This document shows, one piece after another, positions 11,479 through 24,500 of a DNA stretch of 64,000 nt. Numbering within the stretch: position 1 is the first letter of the stretch; every line of letters begins with the position of its first letter. This DNA is from Gracilaria gracilis. Taxonomy: Eukaryota; Rhodophyta; Florideophyceae; Gracilariales; Gracilariaceae. The stretch is taken from contig JARGSG010000207.1 of assembly GCA_030374805.1 (NCBI GenBank), positions 1 to 64,000 on the forward strand, written 5' to 3'. The translations under genes and the position numbers were made by a program. Under the pieces are notes generated by a model that ran no database searches, was not told where the DNA came from, and saw only the letters and a program-made list of their open reading frames with translations.

Positions 11479-12610
11479 GTAAACATAGAAGCAAAAGAAA
11501 GCAACAAAAAAATGAACATCGGGCCCACTGGCAGGAAATACTATTCCCGGTACCCTAGGGAGTCGAACCCCTGGCCCCCGGAGACCTTCCGGGTAGGAAA
11601 CGACTTCTTCAGTCTACCTTCTCCTGCGTTCCGGGAGAAGGCGCGTTGCTCTCTACGAGACGTCCAGAGGATGGTTAATGGCCAAAGATATGCCTTCACC
11701 AAGTAAAACCCTCTCTGATCTCTTGCAAGAACTTGCGAGACCTTGAAACAGCAGCTACTTTGACACCCAAGGTACGCTTCTAGCGAGCAATCAATGAAGA
11801 TCACAAGCGGCCTGATCCCAATGGGAGGTTAGCCTTCGATACGTTGCCTCCCCGTACTAAAAGCCCACTGGAGAAGCCAATGAGTCAATTGCACGGATCA
11901 AAAGCTCCTTATGGATGCCTTCACCGCCGTCCAAGCACCTAACACACAGTGAGGTTCAACAAACAAAAGTCAAACACCACAACCAAAGTGCAGTACGCCA
12001 CGGCACCCCGTTAGCTTCAGCGCTCGCGGTACAACACCATTATCCGCCCAAAAGGACCGGTGGAGCCCGCTGGTCAGCACGTCCGCCTTGGTTCAAGCCG
12101 CCTGGCTCCCGTCCCCGATTACTCGGATCAACCGTTCGTCGCACAGGTAATGCAGTGAGGACCAAAAATGCCGAGCACACACGTAGTGCAAGGACTTCAA
12201 CAACAACAGCTTAGCACAAAGCTAGTGCCCAGACTTCGATAAAAATGGTCTCAACCTCTCGGATGAGAACCCGCAAACACGACGCGGGGACCCCAAGAAG
12301 AACAATAGAGGGAGACCAAACATATCGGATAGCGATCGACAACAAGGGCAACAACGAGCACCCAAACACAATCACGATAGAGAGTCAACGTCAAACCACT
12401 ACCAACACAACGCCCTCAGGGAGGAACGCAATCGAAAAACGGAATTACAACACCAACGAAACCAACCAGTAACACAAGATACGGAATTGAACAAACAACG
12501 GCAACATCAACAACGGCAATGAATAACAAGGTTGGCGGTGAGGGAGAGCGGCGGTGAGGGAATCATGACGAACAAAATCGGCAGAGGTCAGCGGGGCTGG
12601 GCCCATAACC

Positions 12611-13555
12611 TGATGAACGTTATAGCTGGAAGGGAAAGTTGAGGGGATGCAAGGGAAGTTCGCCAGCTCTGGCTGGGATTTACTTGGAGGTGCGTAGCTC
12701 ACAACTTATATAGCACTTCTTCGTCGCACCACCGAACAACTCCAACTCGCAGTAAAACCTAAGCCACTAATCAGGGACACTCAATACTACCAATCATCTT
12801 CTAACATGACATGGTAACGCTGCCACAATTCATGGCAGCTTACAAGTAGCAAGGCACAACAGTGCACAGCAGTGCACAGCAGTGCAAAACAATTCCGTAC
12901 AATATTGCACAACAATGTACAACAATGTACAACAATGTACAACAATGTACAACAATGTACAACAATGTACAACAATGTACAACCATGCGCATCCATGACA
13001 GTGCATACACACAATACGAAAGCGCACCATAATGACCAGACGACGACCATCCATACACAAACACCCGCACCTGTTGCCTGCAACCTGTAATCACTACACG
13101 ACGCCATAATGTGTATGTCTAGGCTCACCAAGTCACACGTCAGCAACAAGTACCTGTAAACCATATGACGTGAACCAAACACAACCAACAAGTTCCATGC
13201 ATCCAGAGACATACATGTGCATGCAGCACTACCCGAACATGATGTCAACCACTCTACAGTGTCAACACTCGTGCACCATGTACCAAGTATCCACATTGCT
13301 ACATGTGCACACTGTGCACCACGACCACTCTGGACAACGTGTCCTCGTGTACAGTCTGTCTGTACGAACCCATCTGAACACCTTGATATTCGACACAGCA
13401 CCACATCTGACACGTTCATCCAAAGGTGGCTCTTCCACCATCCAACACAGTGGAGCGTACAGAACGACATCAGTCATAGTTTCACATACCAAGGTACCAT
13501 TCTAGACTTGTCACATGTGAACAGCTTGATGTCAGTGACAGCATGACATCCAACA
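12611..13555 (-). repeat. Family D LTR
   Basis: 945-bp copy, bounded by primer site and purine tract. Confidence 0.9.
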
Positions 13556-14025
13556 CCCTCCCTATGTTACTGACTTCAAGCGAGTCGCACAAGCACCAAC
13601 AGCACAATTAACTTGGTGTAATATGTGCAATGCCACCCTTTCAGTAATATCGTGCAGAGGGATGGTGACAGCCAGTTCAACAGCCTAATGAGATGTGTCA
13701 AAGTCCATATTCTTACATCTATGACCAGTGTCCTTCTACCACACTTGCGTACTTTTGGACTTAATATGAGAGTGACAGCATCGGGTCTTCTTTCAACACC
13801 CTCCCTCTGTCACTCACTTCAATCGCAGTACTCCAACACTTGTAACGAAGGCAATGAGACACGATCTTCTAAGCAGGAAAGAACTGACGAGACAGTGAGA
13901 GGTTAAATCTCAGGATGATCTTCAGAAACCCTCCCTCTCTCACTGACCTTGAAAGCAAATTGAATTCCAGTTCCTCTCAAACCTGCAAAGCAACACACTT
14001 TCTGCCTCATTGCCATCACAGAAGC

Positions 14026-14741
14026 GATCTAGACATGCACAAATGACAACCTTCTAGATCCTTGAACCATATATTTTCTCCAAGCATGTAACAAAGAACA
14101 ACCTCTTGGAAAATCTTCTCTTCTGTAGGTTTACCAGACATGCAAATCAGGACAACCTTCTGGTTCACCCACAATCATTTGAACACCGGACATGCAACAC
14201 AGAGCAACCTTCCGGATCAAATTCGTCATGATCATGCCGTAGACATGCAAAAATGACACACTTCTAGGTCCATGAAATGAAGCAGTTCTCCGAGCATGTA
14301 ACACATAACAACCTCTCGAAGCAACAATCATCTCAATGTTCAACCAGACATGCAACACAATAGCAACCTTCCGGTTCAACATAAACGTTCTGTACACCGA
14401 ACATGCAACACAAAGCAACCTTCCGGGTCAGAAACACATATCTTCATACGCTGGACATGCGAAACACAGCAAACTTCCAGCTTAACAGCTCTCCTCTAGA
14501 TGCCGGACATGCAAAAACACAGCAACGTTCCGGAAACAATGAGAGCATAACAGTCATCCCGGGCATGCAAAACGACAACCTTCTGAGCTTCTTTGGCGAA
14601 CAGAAGTATCAGACATGTACATCGCAACCTTCTGATACGTTCATTGTACTCAGACATGCATAAGGACAACCTCCCGGAATGCGTAGGGAAAACAGTTACA
14701 TAGAGTCTCAGGCATGAAAACACTCAACCTCCTGAGCTCTA
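14026..14741 (-). other. Hairpin array, unit 5 copy
   Basis: Appears identical to the 7500-8215 copy. Confidence 0.8.
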
Positions 14742-15873
14742 GTAAACATAGAAGCAAAAGAAAGCAACAAAAAAATGAACATCGGGCCCACTGGCAGGAA
14801 ATACTATTCCCGGTACCCTAGGGAGTCGAACCCCTGGCCCCCGGAGACCTTCCGGGTAGGAAACGACTTCTTCAGTCTACCTTCTCCTGCGTTCCGGGAG
14901 AAGGCGCGTTGCTCTCTACGAGACGTCCAGAGGATGGTTAATGGCCAAAGATATGCCTTCACCAAGTAAAACCCTCTCTGATCTCTTGCAAGAACTTGCG
15001 AGACCTTGAAACAGCAGCTACTTTGACACCCAAGGTACGCTTCTAGCGAGCAATCAATGAAGATCACAAGCGGCCTGATCCCAATGGGAGGTTAGCCTTC
15101 GATACGTTGCCTCCCCGTACTAAAAGCCCACTGGAGAAGCCAATGAGTCAATTGCACGGATCAAAAGCTCCTTATGGATGCCTTCACCGCCGTCCAAGCA
15201 CCTAACACACAGTGAGGTTCAACAAACAAAAGTCAAACACCACAACCAAAGTGCAGTACGCCACGGCACCCCGTTAGCTTCAGCGCTCGCGGTACAACAC
15301 CATTATCCGCCCAAAAGGACCGGTGGAGCCCGCTGGTCAGCACGTCCGCCTTGGTTCAAGCCGCCTGGCTCCCGTCCCCGATTACTCGGATCAACCGTTC
15401 GTCGCACAGGTAATGCAGTGAGGACCAAAAATGCCGAGCACACACGTAGTGCAAGGACTTCAACAACAACAGCTTAGCACAAAGCTAGTGCCCAGACTTC
15501 GATAAAAATGGTCTCAACCTCTCGGATGAGAACCCGCAAACACGACGCGGGGACCCCAAGAAGAACAATAGAGGGAGACCAAACATATCGGATAGCGATC
15601 GACAACAAGGGCAACAACGAGCACCCAAACACAATCACGATAGAGAGTCAACGTCAAACCACTACCAACACAACGCCCTCAGGGAGGAACGCAATCGAAA
15701 AACGGAATTACAACACCAACGAAACCAACCAGTAACACAAGATACGGAATTGAACAAACAACGGCAACATCAACAACGGCAATGAATAACAAGGTTGGCG
15801 GTGAGGGAGAGCGGCGGTGAGGGAATCATGACGAACAAAATCGGCAGAGGTCAGCGGGGCTGGGCCCATAACC

Positions 15874-16818
15874 TGATGAACGTTATAGCTGGAAGGGAAA
15901 GTTGAGGGGATGCAAGGGAAGTTCGCCAGCTCTGGCTGGGATTTACTTGGAGGTGCGTAGCTCACAACTTATATAGCACTTCTTCGTCGCACCACCGAAC
16001 AACTCCAACTCGCAGTAAAACCTAAGCCACTAATCAGGGACACTCAATACTACCAATCATCTTCTAACATGACATGGTAACGCTGCCACAATTCATGGCA
16101 GCTTACAAGTAGCAAGGCACAACAGTGCACAGCAGTGCACAGCAGTGCAAAACAATTCCGTACAATATTGCACAACAATGTACAACAATGTACAACAATG
16201 TACAACAATGTACAACAATGTACAACAATGTACAACAATGTACAACCATGCGCATCCATGACAGTGCATACACACAATACGAAAGCGCACCATAATGACC
16301 AGACGACGACCATCCATACACAAACACCCGCACCTGTTGCCTGCAACCTGTAATCACTACACGACGCCATAATGTGTATGTCTAGGCTCACCAAGTCACA
16401 CGTCAGCAACAAGTACCTGTAAACCATATGACGTGAACCAAACACAACCAACAAGTTCCATGCATCCAGAGACATACATGTGCATGCAGCACTACCCGAA
16501 CATGATGTTAACCACTCTACAGTGTCAACACTCGTGCACCATGTACCAAGTATCCACATTGCTACATGTGCACACTGTGCACCACGACCACTCTGGACAA
16601 CGTGTCCTCGTGTACAGTCTGTCTGTACGAACCCATCTGAACACCTTGATATTCGACACAGCACCACATCTGACACGTTCATCCAAAGGTGGCTCTTCCA
16701 CCATCCAACACAGTGGAGCGTACAGAACGACATCAGTCATAGTTTCACATACCAAGGTACCATTCTAGACTTGTCACATGTGAACAGCTTGATGTCAGTG
16801 ACAGCATGACATCCAACA
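15874..16818 (-). repeat. Family D LTR, terminal (outermost 5' LTR)
   Basis: The last LTR of the array. It ends at the canonical CATCCAACA edge, and at 16819 the sequence changes to LINE-derived DNA instead of the purine tract found at every other unit. This is therefore the original element-host boundary; the next five bases (GTAGT) are the candidate target duplication, whose partner lies outside the window. Confidence 0.88.
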
Positions 16819-17928
16819 GTAGTCATTGCCGCATGCTTCGTTTGTAACCTCGATGCGCACACTTGCGACAATAGTTTTCGGTTTACTTTTTCCTACGCCT
16901 TCGTTAGATCCAATACTGCCACACGCGAGTGGCCGTTTGTGATGATGTTACTCACCTCCACAATCGACTGTTCCTTTCCGTTGTACTTTGAGAACCAATA
17001 CTGATACTCATGAAACTCGATATAGTTCACCACAATCGAGTTTAATGCAGCCGAAATTGCTTTACGCAAGTGTGACAGAATAGATATCGGTCGGTAGTTT
17101 GATGGTACCGAGATGTCGTCTTTTTTGTATATGGGCGATATGCATGTCTGCCGCAACGCTAAACGTATATACGCCAACTTGCCGCACGCCCGCGACAGCT
17201 TGAGAGGCGTGGAAGCGCACAAAGTTGGACTGACCTGTAGCATTTCCGACGCCACGTTATCACGTCCAATCGATCTTTCCTTCTTTGCATCCTTGATGGA
17301 CTCTTCCAATGCAATCCGGACCCAGTCCGGAACGTCAAATGGGACTGCTTTCACCCCACATTCGGGTGGCTGGTACTCGGCAATAAACTCAGCATAGTCC
17401 TGTGGGTCTAATGGATTTCCACATTCCAGTACCCGTGCGCTATGTTGAGATCGTAATTTCATCACCGAGTTGATTCGATTCACTGTTTGAGATGCTGTTT
17501 CGTCCTCGGCGGTGTCAAGGAATTCGTCCAACAATTGTCTCTTCTTTGCCCGACAACGACGTTTAATGAATCGGTCAATCACCTTGTACACATCCACATT
17601 TGAATGTTGCCACTTCGTTTCCACCGTTTGTAATAAGTAGATCGCACACGACTCAACTGGTCAAGACTAGAATCCCAGAAGAAGCGATATCGGTCAGGGC
17701 GCATTGATACGGAAGTGATCCAGGGGCTACTGATTGTGTCCACAAGTTGGCTACAAGCATCCTCCAGATCTTTTTTTGAGTTTGCGTGGTCAAAACGTGA
17801 AGCCGCATTTGGCAAATTGGCTTTGTAATACGTCTGAGCGTCTTCTATTTTGTCCACGCATTTGAGTTGCGCCCTCGAAATCTTCGGTTTTCGTGGTGAG
17901 AATTGAGTTGTCATCCAGTCAATATCTG
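16819..17928 (-). pseudogene. LINE (non-LTR) reverse transcriptase fragment
   Basis: Minus-strand frames at about 17624-16893 and 17900-17640 carry LINE ORF2 features. There is an endonuclease-RT linker with an RKPKISRAQ-type start, then ISPIYKKDD, SNYRPISILS (RT motif 1-2) and AVLDLTKA, the start of the RT palm where FDxV would follow. The piece has no YADD box, endonuclease or 3' end. It is cut on the left by the D array and on the right by the Copia A LTR, and the two frames need at least one shift between them. Both retroelements therefore inserted into, or recombined at, an older LINE. Confidence 0.8.
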
Positions 17929-18642
17929 TGTTGATGTTGGGACATGGTCGAGTGCCTGTCAGTCCCTCAGGTTGGTCTCGGACTACTTGGAAGCAAAGTT
18001 GCAAGGGACGATGGGTACTTTTGGGCACCCTCTTCGCAAAAGCGCATATGCGCCTCTGCTCAACCCCAACGTGAAACGGCAATATGATTGGCTACTGCAA
18101 ATGTCCTTGTGCAACGTGGTGTCTACAAGTGCCATGGATTGTATGGAGAGTTATGGTGGCATGGGCCAAGTGGAGCTCTGTGATTGGGCGAGGCTTAGAG
18201 TAGTAGACTAACTATGCAGATAGCGAGGATGTGCGTTTCTAGGCTGGAATGGGCGGTTTTGCATGCAATATGCGATTCTGGGCTGCGCAAGGCGGTTGTA
18301 GTGCCGCCATGCAAATTGATGATTTTTTAGATCTGGTTCTGAATCAAAGGACTGGCAATGGATTTGTAGTGTTGATTGATTTAGTTATTTGAAATTGTTG
18401 TACTCTAGTTTGCGCGCGCTTTCCGTGTACAACTGCACACACGTGCAACTTGTAACGACCGCCGTCGTCGCTTGCTGCGACGACGGTGAAGCGCGCACTA
18501 GGGTATTTGTAGGTTGCGATCGACGACCCTCGAGTAAACGGGTCGACCCAAGGCCGTCAACCTTCACTTCTTTTACTTTCTCTTTCTTCAATATCCATCT
18601 CTACTTACTTCCCTTTCTACCCTACCTGCGTGCGTAACGTTA
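17929..18642 (+). repeat. Copia A 5' LTR
   Basis: 714 bp, from TGTTGATGTTGG to TAACGTTA. The ends are set by comparison with the 3' LTR and with the solo copy at 54212. Confidence 0.9.
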
Positions 18643-18660
18643 GGTTATGGGCCCAGAGCG
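18643..18660 (+). other. Copia A primer-binding site
   Basis: GGTTATGGGCCCAGAGCG begins at the first base after the LTR. Its first 14 bases match the complement of the initiator tRNA-Met anticodon arm. Confidence 0.85.
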
Positions 18661-19649
18661 TCGACAACTTGCAGACGTCGCGCTCATTTCTTACTTACTA
18701 CGTTTCTTTGGATTCAAGAAGTTTTCCTATCTGCGTTAGAGTACCCCGCTGCTTTCTCTCTGGCGCATGGTGAACACATATCGCGTTTGTTAGTAACCCG
18801 CCGCCTCGAGACAAGGGAGACAGCAAATCTTGCTCTGCGTCCGTGGAGTACGGAGGTCGATGAAACGGGCTTGGAAGCGTAGGAGCGACCGTACTGCGCC
18901 GAAAGACCGAGCTACTTTCTTGTAAGAGACCAGCAAGGGTTTAACTGGGGAACGTGTATCTCGACTAGTACCCTCCTTGGGACGTCTCGTAGGGACTAAC
19001 AGCGCCTCGTTCTGAAGTACGCAGAGCTTGGTAGGTGATCAAATCGTGCCTCACCCGGGAGAGTAACCGGGGACCAGGGGTTCGGACCCACAGGGTAGCG
19101 GAGGTAGTTTCTCCTGTCAGTGCGCCCGCTTTAGAAGTATCATCATCATTCCGGGTTCGAGTTGTACCTCACCCGTGAGCTTGCTCCAGGCGTCGAGTCT
19201 CCGAACTCCGCCTGTGATCGCGTACGGGACGCGTCCCGACGAGCGTTGCAGACTACCCCACAGTCTCCGCTGGCGTCCTCGCTGTTGATTGTTGAGCTTG
19301 ACTCCACTCCAGCCCCTCCTTTATTTGCTTGTGGGGAAGTGGCATTGTATCCTTCACTCTGCCCTTTCTGTTCCGGGTTGGTTGTCTCTCACCCGTGAGT
19401 ATACTCCAAGCGTCGAGTTCCACTCCGCTTGTGATCGCGTACTGGAAGCGTCCAGACGAGCGATGCAGACTTCGTTAAAGAGTCTCCGCTGGCGTCCTCG
19501 CTGTTTAGTGTTGAGTCCTTACTCCACTCCAGCCCTACCCTTTTTTGTGACGGAAGAATTGTTTCCCTCACGCGGCTTCTCCCATTCCTTCGTTTCTCTT
19601 TTACTTGTGAAATCCCTTGTACTGGAGGTTGATAACTCTGTTTTGGAAC
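18661..19649 (+). other. Copia A untranslated leader with an internal duplication
   Basis: About 1 kb without a convincing gene. A ~200-bp block is imperfectly duplicated (about 19153-19365 and 19372-19560); both copies contain CACCCGTGAG, GTGATCGCGTAC and TCTCCGCTGGCGTCCTCGC. Copia B has only one copy of it. A T-arm-like hairpin lies near 19068-19090. Confidence 0.7.
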
Positions 19650-19880
19650 ATGTCGGACTCGGAAGTTGAGTCTGAAACCAACTCTGGTGTCAAGATCCCA
19701 CGCTTTCATGGTAAGCGTGGGGAAGATTATACCCTTTGGCGCCATCGCCTTCGTGCCGCATGCCGAATCAAAGGTGTCTGGAACGTTGTGGTATCGAGTT
19801 CAGAGCAATCCTCAACAGCTGCTACTACCCAAGATACGGCTCCAAGTAGCTCTCAAAGCAGCTCTCGTATCATGGCGACC

Positions 19881-20207
19881 GAATGATGGGTATTCGATGG
19901 TACTTCAATGAGTTCCCAGCGAACCCAATGGAGGCACGTGATGTACTTGGGCACGAGTACTGGAAGTACGGAAGACTGAAGGTACTACTCGGAATGGAAG
20001 ATTGGTCACCTGGAGAGAGACAGGAGGCGACCGAAATACTAGATGTATTGGAAGAAGCACAGTTGTAAATCTGTGCTATAAGTAGTAAGAATGATTGCGT
20101 TGGTTCGTAATTGACCAAGTAGTTTACACCTTGACAGTGTTACCCTGCTGCTCCTCATGAGACATTGGGAACACTATAAATAAAAAGCAATTGATTGAAA
20201 AAAAAAA
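19881..20207 (+). mobile_element. 327-bp retroposon (LINE 3' end or SINE-like), copy 1
   Basis: Inserted in Copia A gag. It begins GAATGATGGGTAT and ends ATTGATTGA plus ten A residues, the mark of target-primed retrotransposition. It contains a 61-codon frame ending DVLEEAQL and a short 3' tail. The copy at 42521-42849 begins and ends at the same points and is about 90% identical, so the element looks discrete and not randomly truncated. No clear target duplication beyond 2-3 bases is visible. It could be the conserved 3' end of a LINE whose ORF stops at EEAQL. Confidence 0.75.
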
Positions 20208-20649
20208 GCATGTGCTATCATTATTTGTGCACTTGGTGATTCTCCTCTACGAATTGTAATGGATGTTGATGATGATCCGGGACGCATGCTTGAACTGCTC
20301 GATGCACGCTACGCCTCCAATCGCACAGTCTCTCGGATCGCCGTACAAACGCAACTATTCCGTATGTCGTACAGTGGTCAGAACATGTCAGAATATGTGG
20401 ACCAGTTCACTGCCCTGTTCTCGCAGTTGGATCGCATGGGCAAGGACGCTGCTATTCCGGAATCTCACAAGGCCCCGATGCTACTTGCCTCTATTGACCC
20501 CAGCTGCTCATTGGAGTCCACGGCAGCCGCACTTCGCACCAAGGACATATCTGATCTTACTTGGGACTATGTTGCAACAACTCTAATTGACGAGTATAAT
20601 GCACGACAGATGGTTTCGGGAAGTTCTGGTCGCACTCGCACTCGCAAGA

Positions 20650-21377
20650 TGATGCAACGAACGCAGGTTAGAGAAGGAAAGGGGAAAGTAGTGAAGAAGA
20701 TGAGTAAGACAAACAAAGGGGGTCGGCCACCTTCTTCCCGAGTTTAGTGATCGGGCAGCGATCGCAACCTACAAATACTCTAGCGCACGCCGCCGCCGTT
20801 GCAGCCAGCGACATAACTGCACACGTTGTCAAAGTGTACACTTTGACAGCCAAAGGGCGCGCAAAACACAATACGAATTCAAACAACTAAATCAAATCGT
20901 GCCAAATCCAATGCCAACTCCATGATCCATATCTTGCTCTAAAAAATTGACAATTTCGGTCTGGCACAGCCAACACCCTCGCGCAGCTCAGAATCGCACA
21001 TTCGCTCCAAAACCCTTCATAGTAGCCCAGAATCGCATACATTGCACAACCCCTCACAATGGCCTATAATAACAGATACTCCGCTAACGCATAACTGGCC
21101 CCCACCTATAGGCTGCAGCCAATCACAGCGTACCACTTGTTCCATCTGCCCTTCTCGCTCCATACAACACGTTCCACTTGTGCAAACCACGTTGCATGTA
21201 GCAATTTGCAGTAGCCAATCATATTGCAGTATCACGTTTGGTTCGCGGAGACACGCATATGCGCTTTTCTCATGAGGGTGCCCAAAAGTGCCCATGCTCC
21301 CCTGCAACTTTGTATTCCAAGTACTTGGAGCACCTTTGAGGGACTGACAGGCACTCGACCACATCCATACAACCACA
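20650..21377 (-). mobile_element. Solo LTR of Copia B family inside Copia A gag
   Basis: A 728-bp LTR running, in minus sense, from TGTGGTTGTATGG to GTTGCATCA, flanked by the 5-bp duplication CAAGA (20645-20649 and 21378-21382). It is closely similar to the B LTR at 33894-34622, with no internal sequence, so it arose by LTR-LTR recombination after insertion. Confidence 0.88.
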
Positions 21378-21573
21378 CAAGAAAGGCAAGACGAAACGCT
21401 CTGGAAGCTTCAAATCCTCTTCCGGCCCTGTCAGTCTGGACCACAAGGACGGTGACCACTCAGATGGTCACACCAACAACGAGTCTTCGGGGCGTGCGTA
21501 TGCTGCCGCTACCAGCAATGGTTACCATTGTACCTTCTGTGATCGTGATGGACACACTGTTGATCGATGTCAC

Positions 21574-24500
21574 ATGAACCCTGACAACCCTGACAATCAC
21601 TATTCCAAGAGCATTCTTGACAAGTTGAAGGTGAGGTCTAAGGATAAACCAGGAAGTTCCAAGCCATCGACAAGGTCGTCCGGAAAGTCCTCAAAGATTG
21701 AAATCGCAGGAATGTCCGTGGAGAAGTCTACCGTACTCCCACCAGCAGAGAGGGTTATGGACACATATGCAGACAGTGGTGCAACATCGCACTTCTTTTT
21801 CTCCAAGTCTATATTTGTCCCCAGTTCGTTGCATGAAGTTAACGAACGAACCATATTGCTGGCAGATAAGTCTACTGTGACTGCTACACAACGAGGTGAT
21901 GTCATACTACCGTTCGAGAATGCGAACTTGCGTCTCACAGATGCACTCTTGGTTCCTGATCTCGAATATAACTTGGTGTCTGTGGGACGTATGGCTGATA
22001 AGGGCATCGAGTCTTTCTTCCGTGCTCGCGATGTGCGTCTCACGCATGTTGATGGGTTTGTTATTGGATGCGGTCAAAGAGATAAACGGTCAGGTTTGTA
22101 CACTCTGCCTGATCCACTCACGAAAGTTAACTCTAGGCATGCCCTTTCTGCACGCGACAATGACTTGGCTCAACTATGGCATCGACGACTTGCGCATATC
22201 AACCCAAGGGACCTGCAAGTGGTGCACAAATATGCCAATGGAATGCCGAAGCTGGCTCAAATGGAGGAGGTCTGTCGCCCATGTCGACTTGGAAAGGCCC
22301 ACAAACTTCCGTTCTTAGGCAAGTTTGATCGTGCCACTGGTGTCGGAGACATTGTGCACTCTGATATCCTAGGGCCCTTGCTCCCGTCATTTCCAGATCA
22401 CTTCCAATACGCGACAGCATTCATTGATGAACACTCTAGGTATGCATTAATAGGGTTTATTGTACACCGAAGTGAACTTGCAGAAGTATATGCGGCTGTA
22501 GCACAGAAGCTCCAGCAGCTTGGAGGAGCTCAAATTGCCAAAGTGCACTCAGATAATGCGGAAGAGTACATTGCTCTGCAGGAGAACTCTGCAAACGGTC
22601 TCCAAGGAACCTCGTTTTCACCTCCGTACACCCCTGAGCACAATGCAATAGCAGAGCGCATTAATCGCACAATGGAGGAAGCTGCTCGAGCGTTGTTGCT
22701 GCAGGCCAATCTGCCAGAATGTTTATGGCCGTATGCGTTGAAGCACGTTATATATGTGCGCAACAGAGTTCCCCACTCTACCACTGGATCCACTCCGTAC
22801 TTTCTTGTAACAGATTCCACACCTTCGTTGAAGAATGTTCGTGTGTTTGGGTGTGCGGCGTACGTACTAAAGATGAACCCGGACACCAAGTTCGAGTCTC
22901 GTGCACTTGAAGGGGTGTACTTGCAGACTCTTGAGCATGGTGTCTACGATGTTCTAGTAACAGATGAAGATGAGATACCACGTATTATCAAGTCTCGACA
23001 TGTGACGTTTGATGAGTCATCCTTCCCTGGTGCGTCCTATCTGACGGGCTACATGGATGATGAGATCGCTTCTGATGAAGACTTCAGTTGCAACTCGGAA
23101 TGCAAGAGTGACAGCGAGCACTCCGGTGAGATTTGCATTGACGAAGTGGTCGACGATGATGTTGGTTCTGAACTGCAGGAAAGTCATACACCTGAATTGC
23201 ACACTGACAGAACGGGTGAAGCTGATGATGTCGATAATAATGAACTCACCGGTAGTGAAGGTGAGAATGACAACCAGGATGAATCCACCACGGAGGAGCC
23301 TAATGAGCCAACTGGCTCACAACCTGAGTCCCGGTACCCGCGACGAACACGCCGCGCACCTACACGGTGGTGGAACATGGCTGGCGCTGCCACATCGCAA
23401 ACAGTTGAAGTGACTACAAGTGATGAACCGACTTTGAAGGAAGCCATGTCTGCGTCTCCATTGGAGAAAAGCTTATGGGAGACTGCGATCGAAGAAGAAC
23501 TGCCCTCTCTTGAGAGCAAGGGTACATGGGTACCCGATCATTCTCCCGCATCGCAACCTCTGCCAACCCATATCGTCCTGAAAGTGAAGCGGGATGCAGA
23601 TGGGTCGGTTGAGCGCTTCAAGGCTCGTGTTGTTGCTGGTGGAAATCACCAGACTTTTGGTCAGGACTACATGGAGACTTATGCACCAGTTGTGTCTTTC
23701 AACCTGGTTCGTATGTTCCTGTACCTTACCCTGTGCCTCCAGATGTTTGTTGCTCAAGTGGACGTGAAGACCGCCTTCTTGAATGGGGAGCTGAAGGAGG
23801 ATGTTTGGGTCACGTCTCCACGTGGTGTGCCTTGGCTGAAGCCATGCTGTTACAAGTTGGTGAAAGCCATGTACGGACTTAAGCAGGCTCAACTGGCTTG
23901 GCATACAAAGTTCAGTCAAGATCTCAAGGACTTAGGATTTGAAGAACTCCCTAGTGCTCCGTGTGTGTTTAGGCGCCGCATTGGGCACAACGCGTACGTA
24001 TACATCCTTGTTTACGTTGATGACCTCCTGGTTTTCGCACCAACTGCTGCGCAACGTTCGTCACTCTTGGAGGAGCTCAAAGGATTGTACGAACTTCGAG
24101 TTCAAGATCGAGTGAGCTTCTACCTTGGCGTTGAGCTGACTTGGGCAATAGATTCTGAGGGTCAACTTACGGGCCTCAAGCTTGGACAGCCCCTTTACAT
24201 CGAGGGAGTGCTACGCCGATTTGGACTGCACAACGCCAAGCCAGCTCCCAGTCCAATGGTGGAGTCGTTTTTCTCATCACTAGCAGCGGAGGAGAACAAG
24301 ACTGCCAAGGATGTGCAACTATATCAGCAGATGATTGGGTCCTTGTTGTACTTGGCATTGCGCACGAGACTTGATATTCTTGCTCCAGTCCTTATCCTTG
24401 CACGATTCCAGAACGCTCCCACAGCATACTGTCACAGAGCTGCAAAGCGAGTACTACGGTACCTGCGTGGGACGTGTGGCCATGGGTTGCTCTACCGAGC

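Larger units (their letters stand above)
1..16818 (-). mobile_element. Head-to-tail array of non-autonomous LTR retrotransposon, family D
   Basis: Five and a bit near-identical units (period 3263 bp; the left-most step is 3265) alternate a 945-bp LTR with a ~2318-bp internal domain. Read on the minus strand, each LTR starts TGTTGGATG and ends CGTTCATCA, is followed directly by the primer site GGTTATGGGCCCAG, and is preceded by the purine tract AGGGAGGG. These marks identify an LTR retrotransposon of copia type by primer choice. No gag or pol frame is present, so it is a large non-autonomous (LARD/TRIM-like) element. Consecutive units share single LTRs, as expected from unequal recombination between LTRs. 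Units 2 to 5 are almost identical, so the amplification is recent. The array runs past the left edge and ends on the right exactly at an LTR terminus. Confidence 0.9.
19650..21573 (+). pseudogene. Copia A gag region (broken by two insertions)
   Basis: Starts at the ATG at 19650 with MSDSE, then IPRFHGKRGEDYTLWRHRLR, closely similar to Copia B gag. The UBN2-type gag core lies at 20259-20640 (for example YVDQFTALFSQLDRMGKD) and zinc-knuckle sequence at about 21510-21575. Two insertions interrupt it: a retroposon (19881-20207) and a solo LTR (20650-21377). Confidence 0.85.

Noticed and set aside
1-16818. Ribosomal RNA gene array
   Set aside because: The ~3.3-kb period is suggestive, but I see no conserved rRNA sequence. 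LTR, primer site and purine tract explain the unit fully.
21600-22043. Antisense frames across copia and gypsy pol
   Set aside because: They are shadows of the well-supported pol frames and lack any domain.
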